A DNA stretch of 64,000 bases from Polyodon spathula (Eukaryota > Chordata > Actinopteri > Acipenseriformes > Polyodontidae). The notes beneath the pieces were generated by a model. It was not told where the DNA came from. It saw nothing but the letters and a program-made list of their open reading frames with translations, and did no database searches. Location: positions 376,001-440,000 of the forward strand of contig NC_054553.1 in the NCBI RefSeq assembly GCF_017654505.1. Reading direction: 5' to 3'. The translations under genes and the position numbers were made by a program. Below, in pieces: positions 34,901 through 47,893 of the stretch (position 1 is its first letter; each line of letters opens with the position of its first letter).

Positions 34901-36466
34901 AGTGAAAACAAAGGCTTTATTTGAAAGAAATAAGGGAAGTAGTAATTGAGGACACAGGGGTTTCCCAGAGTGTGCTGTTGTGTTTTTAATCTTACAAACC
35001 CAGTATTATGAAACTGTTACAGTGAAGTACGTCCAGTAATGAAACATTTATCAAAACAAAAGCACCCTTTCTAATCCTGCCCCAGGCTGTTGTGGCTCTA
35101 ACCAGCACAGTCACATGAAATTTGTGCAGGGGCTTGTTTAATGCTAATGGAAGATGCTTGTCTCCCAATGTGTTTTGATTAGTATGAAGTCCTGTGCTGT
35201 TTAATGAGCTGCCAGTGATCTGATATCTCTCTGAAGGAGAGCCGGTGCCATGGCGCTGTTATTGCAATTCCTTCTTCCATCGTGTCCGGGGAGATTTCAA
35301 TAGGAGCGCACTGCTCCAGATATTAAACGTGGGCTTCAAACGGACACAAGCTATGGAAATAAAGGCTTCTCCTGTATAATGTGATGTACTGCGATTGGAC
35401 CTGCTTTCAGAGCTCCTCATGCTAAGTCTCTGAAGCACTTTGAAGTTGTTTGAATCTCTTTTTGTGATGCAGGATTTCATCCTTTTAAAAAAAGTTTAAG
35501 AAGTGGAGTTGAAAATAAGCACTGATGTACCTAAAACTGAACTAATGCCTGCCAGTGATGCACCACAAGCTCACTGCAATATCATTTAAAACAGTAGAGG
35601 CACAATACTGTACTAGGAGTATCATGTCTTTGTAACTTAGCTGTGTGTATTTTGTTCAGCATTGCCAGGTGATTTTGAAGCACCGATACTGGAGCATTGA
35701 AGAGGGGGAAACCCTTGATGTGTTATGATGTGCCATGGTAGTGCCACACGCACTCAAGCATCCGCTTCACTCCCCTTATCTACTTTCAAAAGCATTTAGG
35801 AGTCAGTAGCATGCAAATGTGGGCACAAAGTCGTTCCAGTGTGTCAATCAGTTAGCTGAGGGGAAGTTTGACTGGCTGTTTGGTTTGTGGTCATTATAGA
35901 AGTGCTGTTGTGCACTTAGTTTACAGAGAATGCTGCACCTTGCTGGGGGTGAGAGATATAAGGTCTGTACCTAGACCACCTCCTTCTAACGGGATCTGAT
36001 CCTTCAGAACAGGGTTCAAGAAGCTGTCCTGAAGACGGGTTGGGGTTAAGTCGTTAGACTCAGACCCAGTGGAAGTGAAGAGCCTGGCTGCAGTGTGCAG
36101 GAATCCTGCTCTGTATGTCTTGCAGTGTTCCTGGAGCAGCTGCCTTTTTCTAAACGTTACATTGAGAAAGTAGAGAGCTCTGCAAGCTTTAGAGACACAT
36201 CTGTGCTGCTAATGAAGATGAAGGGCAGAGCCAAGCACACGCTCAACGAGCACCCGCTGAGTTTTACTGTAGGCCTTGATTGATGATCTCATTTCGGTTC
36301 TCTTATGATCTGAAATGTTTGAGTGACACACAACTTTAACTGGATAGCACTTGACAAATAATAAATGAGACCTGATGCACATACAAATACAATCTAAATG
36401 CACATGCAACTTTTTATTAGACAAGAAGAAACTACTGCTTCCTAAGCTCTTAAAACACCCATAACA

Positions 36467-36468
<2 letters not shown>
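31921..36468. other. Intergenic DNA between fmr1nb and aff2, part 1
   Basis: Apart from the 56-bp tandem repeat at 32835, I see no exon, RNA gene or transposon that I can name. The frames around 32359-32935 are shadows of repeats or chance. Confidence 0.5.
32835..33002. repeat. 56-bp tandem repeat, 3 copies
   Basis: gtcctc(a/g)gaccatg starts at 32835, 32891 and 32947. Each unit ends with actgtgatagcctgcagtg. Confidence 0.9.

Positions 36469-36547
<79 letters not shown>
36467..36547. repeat. (GT)n(TA)n compound microsatellite
   Basis: A short GT run passes into about 65 bp of pure TA. Confidence 0.97.
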
Positions 36548-36552
<5 letters not shown>

Positions 36553-38782
36553 TTTTATTTTTTTTTACTTTGAGTTCTTTCGAATTGCAAGTAGACGAGG
36601 GGATATAAGCTACCAGTTTAAAAATGTTTGTACATTGTGTTCTGGTATATGCTGGAATGGTCCCTCAGTGCCTCAATAAAACGATGAGTATTCCTTGCCA
36701 AGATACAGAAACAATATATAAAACACAGTTCATACATTTACAAGCTTGGCTATAGACCAGACATTTTTATGTTTTGTTACTTGTTCATTTTTCCATGCAA
36801 GATTTGTAAAATCTGCATACTGTGTTACTAATGTGTTTGGTATAAGCTATGGAATATTTGAATAATGCACCCAGATTTCATTTTTATATTATTATGGATT
36901 TGTTTACTCTTTGAAAGTATTTATTTAACCCTTGTTAAACTACCATTGTCTGCAAGGAGGTTTTCAGTTAAAAATGTACAATAATCCAATCCAGGTTCTA
37001 ACAGGTAGCAAACACATCTCTGCGCTTACCGAAGCCGACACAGCTCCGCAATTACCGAAAACTCCTAACCCTAATGCTATAGTAGAGTTCTGCTTTTCAG
37101 ATTAAATATTAGATACTGTTTAGCAAGATGGTTTGAAATCGTTTACAGACAATTCTGACATTAGTGTATCGCACAAATCTCATCAACTAGCAGAGATTAT
37201 GAATTAGTCATGCCATGTTCAAGCTAGAAAACCCAGTCAAAGTCTTGCATCTGATTCCACTGACAAAGCCCCCTTTATACTCAGCACTGGGCTCTGGGAC
37301 TGAGGCAGCTTTCTATACAGTTAAAGTCCACGTGGTGTGCGTTATCACTCATCACATCACCACACTGGGCAGCGAATCCTTGTGTGCTGCTGGGTTGATC
37401 CCAGTGTGAAATTTCTAAGGCTGTAAACTTGTGCATTTCTGGTTATATGACTGACTTTCCTCTAAGTGCAAGAGTTTGTCATCCTGTATGAGATTAGCTC
37501 TTTAACCTCTCTTGCTTGCTCTTGCAGTTTTATCTCTTGTGGTGTTGCCCACAGTGGAAATGTATTCCTTTGCCTGTATTCAAATAGTGTTCTATAAAAG
37601 TTTGCTTTTATCGTTCTGCAAGGGGGGGGGGGGGTCATAGAGTCCCTCTGCAAGCCACACAAGGAAGTCAAATGGGTGAGGGTGGTAGCGGGAGTGGAGG
37701 TTTCCTCTGAAATCCCATGCAACATCTACTTGCCCTCTGCATGGAACACATTGATCTCTTTGACCACTGCGATCTGTGTTATTCTCAACAATAATGCAAA
37801 ACATCTCTCTGCAGTGCTTAAAACAACTAAGATATGGTCTAGATATACTGGGAGACACGTCAAAGAAGTTTGTTATGATGACCAGTTCAAACTGGGACAA
37901 AATTCAATTTGTTAACATTAGATCAAATAGTGATAGCAAAACCTGAAAAATGCATTGACATATTCTCTTTTCCCCCCTAATGCATTCTTTGAGTGTGATT
38001 GAATTAAATCATCACGTAGCTGTGGTGTTTTATGTGGCATGCTTTGTATAATGTGGTTCAGTACCTGATTCCTCAGACCTGTAAACATCACACAGTGCAA
38101 AGTACAGAAGCCTGCTGATCAGTGCCAGCAGAGTGCACTCGCTGATTAGACTGGGCTGCTCGCATACAAAGGCAGGGGGGAGCAGTGGTGATCAATGCAG
38201 GCAGGAATGCGAGGCATTTTATAGAAAAAAACAGGAGCATCCCTTATGAGGGACAGGGTGCAGGAAAGTTTCTTTACTTTGTGCCCACAGGGCCAGCACA
38301 GGGACATCTCAATAGTGCATCACTAACACAAAGAGAGACCCAAGGGCTGGTTCATAATTCTGTCACAGATGAATGCGATACTTCAGGCGCAGACTATCTA
38401 TAAAAGCTGTGCAGCTTCACTTCAACCATGCAGTGAATGTTCACATTTCTCAACATTATCCGACCCTATCTGAATTCAGGTTGAAGATGCATGAGGTGCA
38501 CGTTGCAATGTGTGGATGAAGTAATTCCTATCCTGTCCCACAGGATCGGAGGCCCTCAACATAAGCAGACCATACTCAGTAATAAACAATACAATAATTC
38601 CAGCCAAATGCTGTACAGCCAAAGCGATATGTATAGATATATACAGTATATGCATCCATACATACATATGCATTTACATACAAATACGTTCAAAAAACAA
38701 ACAAAAAAAACACATGAAAATATTTTAAAAGACTTTGATCATTTACCTTACATTCAAAGGAAAAACTCTTTCATAGAAGTGA

Positions 38783-38862
38783 GATGACACAGCAGGCTAA
38801 TTCACTAATATGCTGTGCTGTTCTCCTGTAGGTAAGGATTGAGTTCAAATCCACCTGATTCC
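38783..38862 (+). mobile_element. tRNA-derived SINE head, possible
   Basis: A tRNA-like segment with a box-B-type gttcaaatcc and an upstream acacagcaggct resembling box A. The acceptor stem is not preserved, so I read it as a SINE remnant, not a tRNA gene. Confidence 0.4.
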
Positions 38863-38927
38863 TCCCTCTATTTTCAAAGACTTGGTTCGTTTACCTTACT
38901 GTTGATACTACTTTCCTGTGGGAGCTG

Positions 38928-39010
38928 GTGGTGCAGTGGACTAATCCCATGGCCTCCTCTCCCTGAAGACTGTGGGTTGAATCCAGGTTCTCAAGATAAA
39001 GCAACACAGG
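38928..39010 (+). mobile_element. tRNA-derived SINE head
   Basis: tggtgcagtgg matches the RNA polymerase III box A and gggttgaatcc resembles box B, 40-50 bp apart as in tRNA-derived SINEs. A canonical cloverleaf is not evident. It lies directly after a second tRNA-like segment in the same orientation. Confidence 0.55.
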
Positions 39011-40429
39011 CAAATTGTATCTGTTTGTGTTGCACTGGGACTGTGCATGCGTATCTGTGTGTACTTTATCAACTGAAAGTTTTAAAACACTTTGTGTGTT
39101 ACTGTTAAATAGAATATGTACATTAACATGCAGCCCAGTGCCTTGCCTTTGTAGAGGAGTCCCTGTTGAATGACAAGAACACAATACAGGCAGTATTATG
39201 ATCTTAGTTCTAAAGATCCAGACTGGCTGAGAATTACTTATCCGCCTGATGGATAAACAGACATTTTATACAAATGCAAATACATGTTTTATTCGTACAT
39301 TGAGAACGTAAACGTTGGAAGTATTATGGTCTGCAGTAACTAGTATTGTAACGTGAGTTTCGTGTAATTAAGAGAAATAAACAAACAATACGCTGTATCA
39401 ATACAGTGTTCGTCATGCACCTTGGTTATAGTTTTATAGTGTGTCATTAAGTTATTACCTACGTTAAACTATATACAACCGGACAGGAGTCTGCATCGCT
39501 ATGACAGTTCCACTTCATCGGCAGAAAACTACAGTTCAAACAATACTTTACAATAAATATGAAAGCGGACACCTGCACTATAATATTTTGTATTAATCAT
39601 AACATATGTTTTCAGGCAGATGCGCATGCTGGACAGCCGTAACGTCTATGCAAATTAGGTATTGATGTTGCTTAATTTGATTCGCTAACTGTGTGCGCCA
39701 ATCGGGAGTCAGGTACGTACTGTACCTTATTTTATCCAATCAGATTATTTAACACAAGACGCAACAGTTTCACGTCCAGAACCAGCAGTTTTACTAAATG
39801 GCCACATGATGGCAGCATTGGATAAGAAATGGAAGCGAAAGCCTTGTCTGTCTCGCTGAAGTCACTATCTGCACTACCCATTGCAAACAGCAGAGGGCAC
39901 CGGCAACCGCGTAATAGAGAGCAGCACCGATTTAATGAGATTCACCTGTACAGATTTCAGGTAATATGTTGGTTTGTGGAAGAAGAAAGCTACGCGAGGA
40001 GGCGTTTTGCTGTTGCAGTTTTAGTAAAGATCACGACGGACAGAGCTCGTTAAACCAGGTGAATGCAGCCCGTCTATTTTATTTGTTATTCTGTGCAGCG
40101 GTTGTGTTTGAATCCCGCTTTGTTAATGATAAGTTACCGGCGGTACCCGCTTGTGATGTTCGTTTACTTGTGGTATCGCGGGTCGGTTTGTTACTGTTTG
40201 CCGAGTGACTCGTAATAAGTTGATTAACTTTATGAGCTCTGATCGGTTACTGTAGATTTGGCCAAAAAGGTTTGCTTCATTAGAACAAACTAATTTAGCA
40301 TTTTTCATAAAGTCGAATGAAACTTGATTAATAATGTTACGTTAACATATTTGTAGTTTTCCGTACACTTAATGAATAACGGACACTGTCAGCGTCGGCA
40401 CAAGTAAATCTGTATTCACACTGTATTAA

Positions 40430-40556
40430 ATCTACTATTTCATGCATTTCATGCATTTCTCAGTATTTGAAGTATTATAGATTTTCTTGTAAAGCGCTTT
40501 GTGACGGCGGTCCACCGGCAAAGGCGCTGTATAAAATAATGATTGATTGATTGATT
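40430..40556 (+). mobile_element. LINE/SINE 3' tail with (GATT)n terminus, copy 3
   Basis: Contains taaagcgctttgtgacggcg, aaaggcgctgtataaaataa and gattgattgattgatt. It retains the most CpGs of the three copies, which may mean it is the youngest. Confidence 0.75.
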
Positions 40557-41448
40557 TGGAAGATTGATCTCGATCGTTGCTGGGGTACTGAAGGCGCAGG
40601 CACGCAGTTAACTGCCCCGGAGTCAGAAGACAATACTTTACAGTCGTAGTTCTTGTAAATGACACTACAAGTTAAACTCGTACAACTGGTGTTAATTTAA
40701 AGAGCACTCCCGGGTACATAGAGTCGTCGTCGTTGTTTGGTTTTGGCAGTGAAAATCCACCACTGCACAAACAATTACTTTTTGACGGATGAGTCCAGCA
40801 GCAGTGAAATGAATCTGCAGGCGGGATTCAGCTGCTTTATCTGTGTGATCTGGGCAGGAAATTAAAAAGGGTGGTTCTGGGAAAACGGCTTCATTACTGT
40901 AATTCCGCCTGACAACAAGCAATGAAAAATCCAGCGTTTCTAACCAAGCCTGTCTTAAAAACAGAGCAAGGCTGCCTGTGATCCACCCAGAGAGATTAAA
41001 AATGACCCAAATAAATAAATAAATAAATAGAACCCTGTAGGAATCATTTCCCCAAAGCAAAGGAACTGCCTCACTTTTAAAAACAAATTCATTTGCTTCT
41101 GCACCTCGACAGGACAGTTACAGGTACTGGGGACTGATATGAAACCAGGTTTCACTTTGTTTATTGGTTTATTCCAAAATAGTTTTACCAGTAGCTCTTG
41201 AGATTGATCATCAAGTGCTCAGAGTGCCCCCTGGGCTCATACGCAAGCAGGTGGAACGCAGCTATGTGTTCATGTTACATGCTGTGTGTTTGAATCAGCA
41301 GCCAAAGTGATAAGTAGCATGTTAACGTTGTGGTTAAGGATGCTGATAATATTGGTTTCCGTTTTCTATTCCAGCAATATATCATTTTGTGAGCTACATT
41401 AAAACAGCATGACCACAGTTTCATTCCTTTCATAATCCCATAAACACT

Positions 41449-41560
41449 CTTCCCCGTGCTTCGCTGTGCTTCCCCATGCTTCGCTGTGCTTCCCCATGCT
41501 TCGCTGTGCTTCCCCATGCTTCGCTGTGCTTCACTGTGCTTCCCCATACTTCACCGTGCT
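41449..41560. repeat. 20-bp tandem repeat
   Basis: Units of cttccccatgcttcgctgtg are repeated about five times with minor variants. Confidence 0.92.
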
Positions 41561-41930
41561 GGTCGACACTTGACTACTCTTGACCACAGTGAGGTTTACA
41601 GGGTCTCTGTGGTTCACAGAGACACAGGGCAGTGAGAGGTGTGGCAAAGCTGCCTGGGTGAGACCCTTCCTCTCAGACCCTGTGTCCATGTTCTCCTGAG
41701 CGCCTTTGCTTGTGTATTTGTGTCACTGTGGTCTCTCAGCTGTGTCTGCTTATATGGGACAGCAGGGCACCTGGGAACCGTCATTTGTAAGAGAGTTTGT
41801 GCCTTAGCATTACAAAATGCAGGTAAATAATATTATTACCCCTCAGACAAGTGACAGATACGTTCGAAGATTTGCTTTTTATCCCAGTTGTAGACCATAC
41901 TTTTACCAGTCTTCACTTGTAAAGTTTTTT

Positions 41931-42039
41931 CTTTTAAATGACTTTAAATGCTGTAAATGTTTGTTCTTTTAAATGACTTTAAATGCTGTAAATGTTTGTT
42001 CTTTTAAATGACTCTAAATGCTGTAAATGTTTGTTCTTG
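41931..42039. repeat. 35-bp tandem repeat, 3 copies
   Basis: cttttaaatgact(t/c)taaatg starts at 41931, 41966 and 42001, exactly 35 bp apart. Confidence 0.93.
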
Positions 42040-43097
42040 TGTTCATCATGTTGTTGCAGGTTAATGCTTTTGCAGGTTATAATTTGACAGGCTTGTAAAG
42101 TTACCAAGGGTTAGGTTTTGCAATGGAAGGAATGTTTACTTTGCGGTTCTCATTTCTGTGTATCCTATCTGTAGCTCTGCTAGGCTGGCATACTTACATA
42201 CCTGCCATGACAGCCCACAGCCTGACACCGCAGGACCGCAATACTGTGTGCATTGGGAACCGCTTGGGCTCCTGCAGGTCACAAAGCCACCTATTCAGGA
42301 TCGTACACACTTTTCTCTGTGGCCTGCATAAGGAACATATTTAGAAGTGGAGGACTAAAGCAATTGTACGGGTGTCAAATCAGGCTTAAAAAAGCAATTC
42401 TGAAATCCCCGTTGACATCAAGAGTGGCCGGGACTGTCTTAAATATTAAAGCACAGCTGCGCTGGGGTCAGGAAAGGACACTCTCCCAGATGTGTTTTTA
42501 CATGCCGCACTGCAACAGCACCTGGGTATTTTTAACCGGTAGAACTACTGATTAGACTGTTTTTTTGTAATTGTGAGAGTTTCAGTGGTTTGTGTTTAAT
42601 TCACTAGTCTGTCCAAACTGGCGACTAATCCCTGTTTAGCCATAATAACTCATCTTGAAATAGGTACCATCAAAAAAGAATAACTTCACCCTATAACAGA
42701 TAAAGACAAACAGGAGGTAGATGGATAGAAACACAGACAGACAGATACAGGCACATTGAAATGCAGCTTTAATCTACAGTACAGATAACCATCCATGTTA
42801 TCAATCTGTAGACCAGTTGGGCAGTCAATTAAACAAGTTTGGGTGTTGGCAGGGAAAATAATGGGCTTTATAGAAATGACTAGCGGCTTGGGAGAATTTA
42901 TTGGTGCCAATCAGAGGTAGTAAATTATTTTTAAAGATTTGGTTATTACCCCTTTAATTCCCACTTTTCATAAAACGCGTATGTAGCTAGACAGAACAGC
43001 CGTAGACTCACAGGGTGTTAGAGGACAATTCTGTGCACACTTACTTGGAACAGTGAATCTACTGTCTGATCATCTTTCAACTCCAGATATGCATATA

Positions 43098-44688
43098 TAC
43101 ATGCAGGGCCTATAGAAAGTCTACACCCCCTTGAACTTTTTTCACATTTTGTTTTGTCAGTGCCTCAGAGTTTCATGCATTTAAATGAGGAATTTTTCCA
43201 CTTATCTACACACTTTACTCCACAATGTTAAGGGGAAAAAAGTTTTTATTGAGAAATTATATATTAAAAGTACACAATTGAAAAATCATAATTGGATAAG
43301 TCTCCACCCCCCTGAGTTAATACTTGGTGGAAGCACCTTTGGCAGCAATTACAGCTGTGAGTCTGTTGGGATAGGTCTCTACCAACTTTGCACACCTAGA
43401 TTTGGCAATATTTGACCATTCTTCTTTACAAAACTATTCAAGCTTTGTCAAGTTCCTTGGGGAGCGTTGATGGACAGCAATCTTCAAATCATGACACCAA
43501 TTTTCGATTGGATTTAGGCTCTGACTGGGCCACTCGAGGACATTTACCTTTTTGTTCTTTAGCTATTCCAGTGTATCTTTGGCTGTGTGCTTTGGGTCGT
43601 TGTCATGCTGAAAGGTGAACTTCCGTCTCAGTTTCAGATTTCTTGCAGAGGGCAGCAGGTTTTCCTCAAGGACTTCTCTGTACTTTACTCCATTCATTTT
43701 CCCTTCTATCCTGACAAGTGCCCCGGTCCCTGCAGATGAGAAACATTCCAATAACATGATGCTGCCACCACCATGCTTCACAGTAGGGATGGTGTTCTTT
43801 GGGTGATGTGCTGTGTTGGGTTTGCACCAAACATAACACTTTGCATTTAGGCCAAAATGTTCCATTTTAGTTTTATCAGACAAAAAAACTTTTTGCCACA
43901 TGGCTACAGAATCTCCTCAGTGTTTTTTTGCATATTTCAAACAGGATTCAAAGTGGGCCTTCTTGAGTAATGGTTTCCTTCTTGCCACCCAACCATACAG
44001 ACCAGATTTGTGGAGTGCTTAGGATATTGTTGTCACATGCACACTTGGACCAGTCTTGGCCATAAAAGCCTGTAGCTCTTGCAGAGTTGCTGTTGGCCTG
44101 TTGGTAGCCTCTCTGATCAGTCTCCTTGCTCGGTCATCCAGTTTGGAGGGACGGCCTGATCTAGGCAGGGTCTTGGTGGTGCCACACACCTTCTACTTCT
44201 TAATAATCGTGTGCTCCAATGGATATTCAAGGCCTTTGATATTTTTTTTATACCCATCCCCTGATTTGTGCCTTTCAACAACTTTGTCCCGGAGTTTTGA
44301 AAGCGCCTTGGTGCTCATAGTTGAGTCTTTGCTTTGAAATGCATTTCCCAGCAGAGGGAACCTACAGGAACTGCTGAATTTATCCTGAAATCATGTGAAT
44401 CGCTACAGTTTAACACAGGTGGAGGCCACTTATCTGGGTGTGTGATTTTGAAGGCAATTGGTTACACCTGAGCTAATTTAGGATTGCTATTACAAGGGGG
44501 GTGGACACTTCTCCAACTAAGCTATTTCAGTTTTTATAATTCATTTTCTAAAAATTTCTAGAATATTTTTTTCATTTGGAAGTTGTGGGGTAAGATGTGT
44601 AGACTATTTGAATGCATTTTAATTCCTGGCTATAAGGCAGCAAAAGGTGAACATTTAGAAAGGGGTTGTAGGCTTTATAGGCACTGTA
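43098..44688 (-). mobile_element. Tc1/mariner-family DNA transposon, inactive
   Basis: About 1.59 kb bounded by related inverted ends: left gggcctatagaaagtctaca, right (reverse complement) acagtgcctataaagcctac, with a TA dinucleotide at each edge as expected for Tc1/mariner target sites. A degenerate transposase frame fills the middle on the minus strand. The left tip has about 7 extra bases relative to the right, so the ends are no longer identical. Confidence 0.88.
43317..44318 (-). pseudogene. Tc1-type transposase relic with five premature stops
   Basis: From ATG at 44316-44318 to TAA at 43317-43319 the frame is continuous for 334 codons, close to the usual 340 or so of Tc1 transposases, but is broken by five nonsense codons and no frameshift. 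Recognisable parts: N-terminal helix-turn-helix region with SGRPSKLDDRARR, the first catalytic Asp in FLSDKTK, the second in [10 protein letters not shown] and the Glu in NPIENW. The usual PD after SQS and one residue after PIEN are lost through 6-bp and 3-bp deletions, shortening the DD34E spacing. The copy cannot encode an active enzyme. The longest unbroken piece is 43563-43901. Confidence 0.9.
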
Positions 44689-45989
44689 CATACACACACA
44701 CACATTTATTTCTCAGTGAAGTCCTGCATTACTTGATAGTACTTATTAATTTCTGAGTTGATTGGAGCACAGTCCTGGACTGGAATGCACCTCGAAGGTA
44801 GGAGCTGGGGACCATTGTTCCAGATAGGAACGGGATGAAGATGTAATGTGTTGAACATCAGAACCTCCTTCTCTGCACTGTGCATTGCACTGAGACACAC
44901 TGCCCTACTGCACTCCATATAAAGGGGTTGGTGCTTTTTCACTGCTAGTTAAGAGTTTAGAACCTATTACAGTGCATTGGCTCACTGGCTGCAGTCCAAT
45001 CCTATCCAGTCCAGTTGGGTTTTTTTGTGTTTGTTTTGCTGAGCTGTTTTGGCTGCCACAACAGTGTGACAGTATCAGGCAGGGTCCTGGGAATTGCAGC
45101 AGTATGAACATGTGTCGACGATATGAAATGTTTGGGCTTCTTGACAGCCGCACACGAATGCTGCTCTCCCACTGAAAACACCTTCATTACCAATCTCCCC
45201 GGATCACCGCAGCATGGATTCTTTGATTCTGGTTTTTCAAAGACCTCTGTCTATCTGGTCATTATTTCTGCTGGTGGGGGGAAAAAAAAAAACATTCTCT
45301 CTGCTGAGCGCAGAACAGATGATGCTCACAATGCAAATGTCAGTTCAGACAGGAAAAAAGAGAGAAAAAACCTGCAAGCGGTAATACATAAGTGGAGCCG
45401 TTGCTATGAGCAGCACAGTGTCTATGTTTACACACAGCAGGCTAAATGCCTCGCACTATCTTTATTCTTCTATATTGTAAACACACCTGTAACTCGTGAT
45501 GGCAGCCTGATTAGCACTAATACTCAATACGATGGCTAGAAGATGAGATAGTATCTGTAATTAAGTATAAAACAAATGAAAGCCTTTCAGCTTCTAACAG
45601 TGACACCATCAAGCTTCGTTCTCTGTTAGTGTGTGTGTACTTTACATACTCGTCACATTAAGTACTGTAATGAACTCATTGCTACGCATGCCTTGCATGG
45701 GAAGTCATCTAAAATATAAACCTCAGGCTGATAGAAATGTTTCAGTATGCCACAGGCTCTAGTATATATATGTTTACAGCCCATCATTTTTCTTCACAGT
45801 TTGTGCCTGTTCCAGCTGACTGCTGTGCAAAGAGAGGAGCCCTCTGGACATGAGTCTGCTGTAAATTGTTTTTTTTTAATTTAAATGTAGCTACTGTACA
45901 GTACTTTTTAGTTCTGTTTTATGCTGTTCAAATTCTGTCTTCATTCTGTCCTGAATTAGTCCTCTGAATCAGGCCTGTCCAATCACAGT

Positions 45990-46185
45990 CCTGGATTAAT
46001 CCTCTGAACCAGGCCTGTTCAATCACAGTCTGGGAGGGCTATTCCAGTCCAGCTTTAACAGGTACAGTAAGATAATGAACTACTTCAGGGTCTGGCTGGA
46101 GGGTTAATTGGTTCAATTAAGCAATTTAGAGCAGGGTTGGAATGAAGACCAGGAGTGGAAGGACTGACTTGGGCCAGCGTGGCTC
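45990..46185. mobile_element. Foldback (MITE-like) element, diverged
   Basis: The left part (ggcctgttcaatcacagtct, ctattccagtcc) and the reverse complement of the right part (ggcccaagtcagtccttcca, cttcattccaacc) are related inverted repeats, with an AT-rich ttaattggttcaattaa centre. No coding sequence. A tandem fragment of the left end lies at about 45967. Confidence 0.5.
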
Positions 46186-46330
46186 CTCAGCAGTTCTATT
46201 TACTGTAAGGTCATTGCTGGCCTTTGTGTGAAAGATCCCTTTATTACCAGTTAGCAGCTACCATGTGAAGATATGCATTTTACTCGCCTCCAGAATGTAA
46301 CCCTTGTCTCAGGTTTATGTACTAACACAG

Positions 46331-46484
46331 TAGTACTCAACTCTCTCCCGCAAGATCTATTCCAGTCCTGGTTTTCACTCCAAGCAGGTACTAATGTAGT
46401 TAATTGAAGCTGTTATGAGTCAATTAACTAATTTAGGACCTGGTTGGAATAAAGACCTGGAGGGCCGGAGTTGAGTACCACCAA
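46331..46484. mobile_element. Foldback (MITE-like) element
   Basis: The left end tagtactcaactc...tattccagtcctggtt is mirrored by the reverse complement of the right end (ggtactcaactccggccctc, tattccaaccaggtcc). The AT-rich core contains a ttaattga/tcaattaa palindrome. Same general design as 45990-46185, about 150 bp downstream. Non-autonomous; superfamily not assigned. Confidence 0.65.
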
Positions 46485-47186
46485 CACCTACTGTAGAACT
46501 ATCTGCTAATGACTGGTAACATGTTCTTTATTGTGAATCATACTGTTATATTAACATTGTTATTAGGTGAAACTGATATTAGTACCATCCATTAACTGAC
46601 TGCTGATAGATGATCTGACCATTAATCAAGTAAAATCCATTTGTTAATATTTGACATTTATTTTAGCCTTGTTGAATTGGGCACCTCTAACATGTTAGAA
46701 CAACTAACACGCAATATTTGAATCCCTGGTCAAAGTGTTTCCTATCCTTTATGTGCTGATGGGAAGGTGGGGAAATCAGAGGCAGCCTGCTAGCGTGCCA
46801 GATAGACAGCTCAATAGATAAAAACAGAGAGGAGGTGTTTTTGAAATGCTGATCTACTGTGCGGCAGTATATACAAACTCCCTAATTCATGATGAAGTTC
46901 TTTATAACTCGCTGCGCCCCAGACATTGCTGAATCATATGGCATTCTTCACTTATTTATACAAACAGATTCACTATTCGTGGATCTGAGAGCTAGTGCAG
47001 GGATCCCAAAGGGACTGGTCTCAGGATTATAACGGAGGCACAGGGAAGAGCGCTAATTAACATCTGTCACTCAGTAGGTATGAACGCTAAACTGCAGACT
47101 GGGGGAAGCATGGCCAATTAGCAAGCAACACAGTGGAAGCTCATGGTGACCCTCATTATTGTTGCCACAGAGACCTTTACCTGTTC

Positions 47187-47235
47187 ATGCATGCATGCAT
47201 GCATGCATACATACATACATACAGGCATGCATGCA
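47187..47235. repeat. (ATGC)n(ATAC)n tetranucleotide repeat
   Basis: atgc units pass into atac units and back to atgc. ATGC runs are self-complementary. Confidence 0.92.
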
Positions 47236-47850
47236 CTACAGAATGCTAGGGATATTAACAAAACAAATGTCATCAGTAATGGATATTTTTGTTTTTCTGT
47301 TTGCTTTGAAGACGGGTCGCAGAAGGTCATTCCTAGTTTCTCAAGCAAGATGAATGCCTTTCATTGTGTCCAAGAAAACTGAGGGACAGGGTTTAATTAG
47401 GTGTAACTGTCTGGATAAGCTTATCTGCTTTTTATTTTTTGTTTTATGTAGAGGAGATGTAGCAATTTTCTTTTTACGAGCGCTATTGCTGATATTCTAT
47501 TCTGTCAGCACCAGATGGTGCCATGCACTAATTGCTCTTAAGGACTGATTCCAAGTCTGTGGTGCAGTTTCCAATAACGATGTATCGAACTTGTGAAGCT
47601 GGTTGCTGCTGCCTTCTGTGCCACCATTTAGGATACCCTTGAAAAGGGTGATGATTCATCTTAATGCAGCCTGCTGAAATATGTTTCTGAATTATATAAG
47701 AGCTATAGCTTGATTCCAATCAATCTGCCCCCATACTGGGACTTTATTTGGTCCACAAGGCAGGCATTGCCCATGTGAGTGAGGTTGATACATTGAGAAT
47801 GATTATTATTACCAGCTGTGAGGCACATTGAGATGCAAAGCATCTGCAGC

Positions 47851-47854
<4 letters not shown>

Positions 47855-47890
<36 letters not shown>
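47855..47890. repeat. (GT)18 microsatellite
   Basis: Perfect GT run. Confidence 0.97.

Positions 47891-47893
<3 letters not shown>

Larger units (their letters stand above)
36548..40429. other. Intergenic DNA between fmr1nb and aff2, part 2
   Basis: Contains a 13-G homopolymer near 37621 and two tRNA-like SINE heads near 38783-39010. No gene recognised; the stretch around 39620-40210 has several CpGs but no coding exon I can support. Confidence 0.5.
40557..43097. other. Intergenic DNA before the Tc1 relic
   Basis: Holds the 20-bp (41449) and 35-bp (41931) tandem repeats. No gene recognised; a 122-codon minus-strand frame at 40692-41060 shows no domain. Confidence 0.5.

Noticed and set aside
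38928..39010. Functional tRNA gene
   Set aside because: Box A and box B are present but no complete acceptor and anticodon stems could be drawn; fits a SINE head better.
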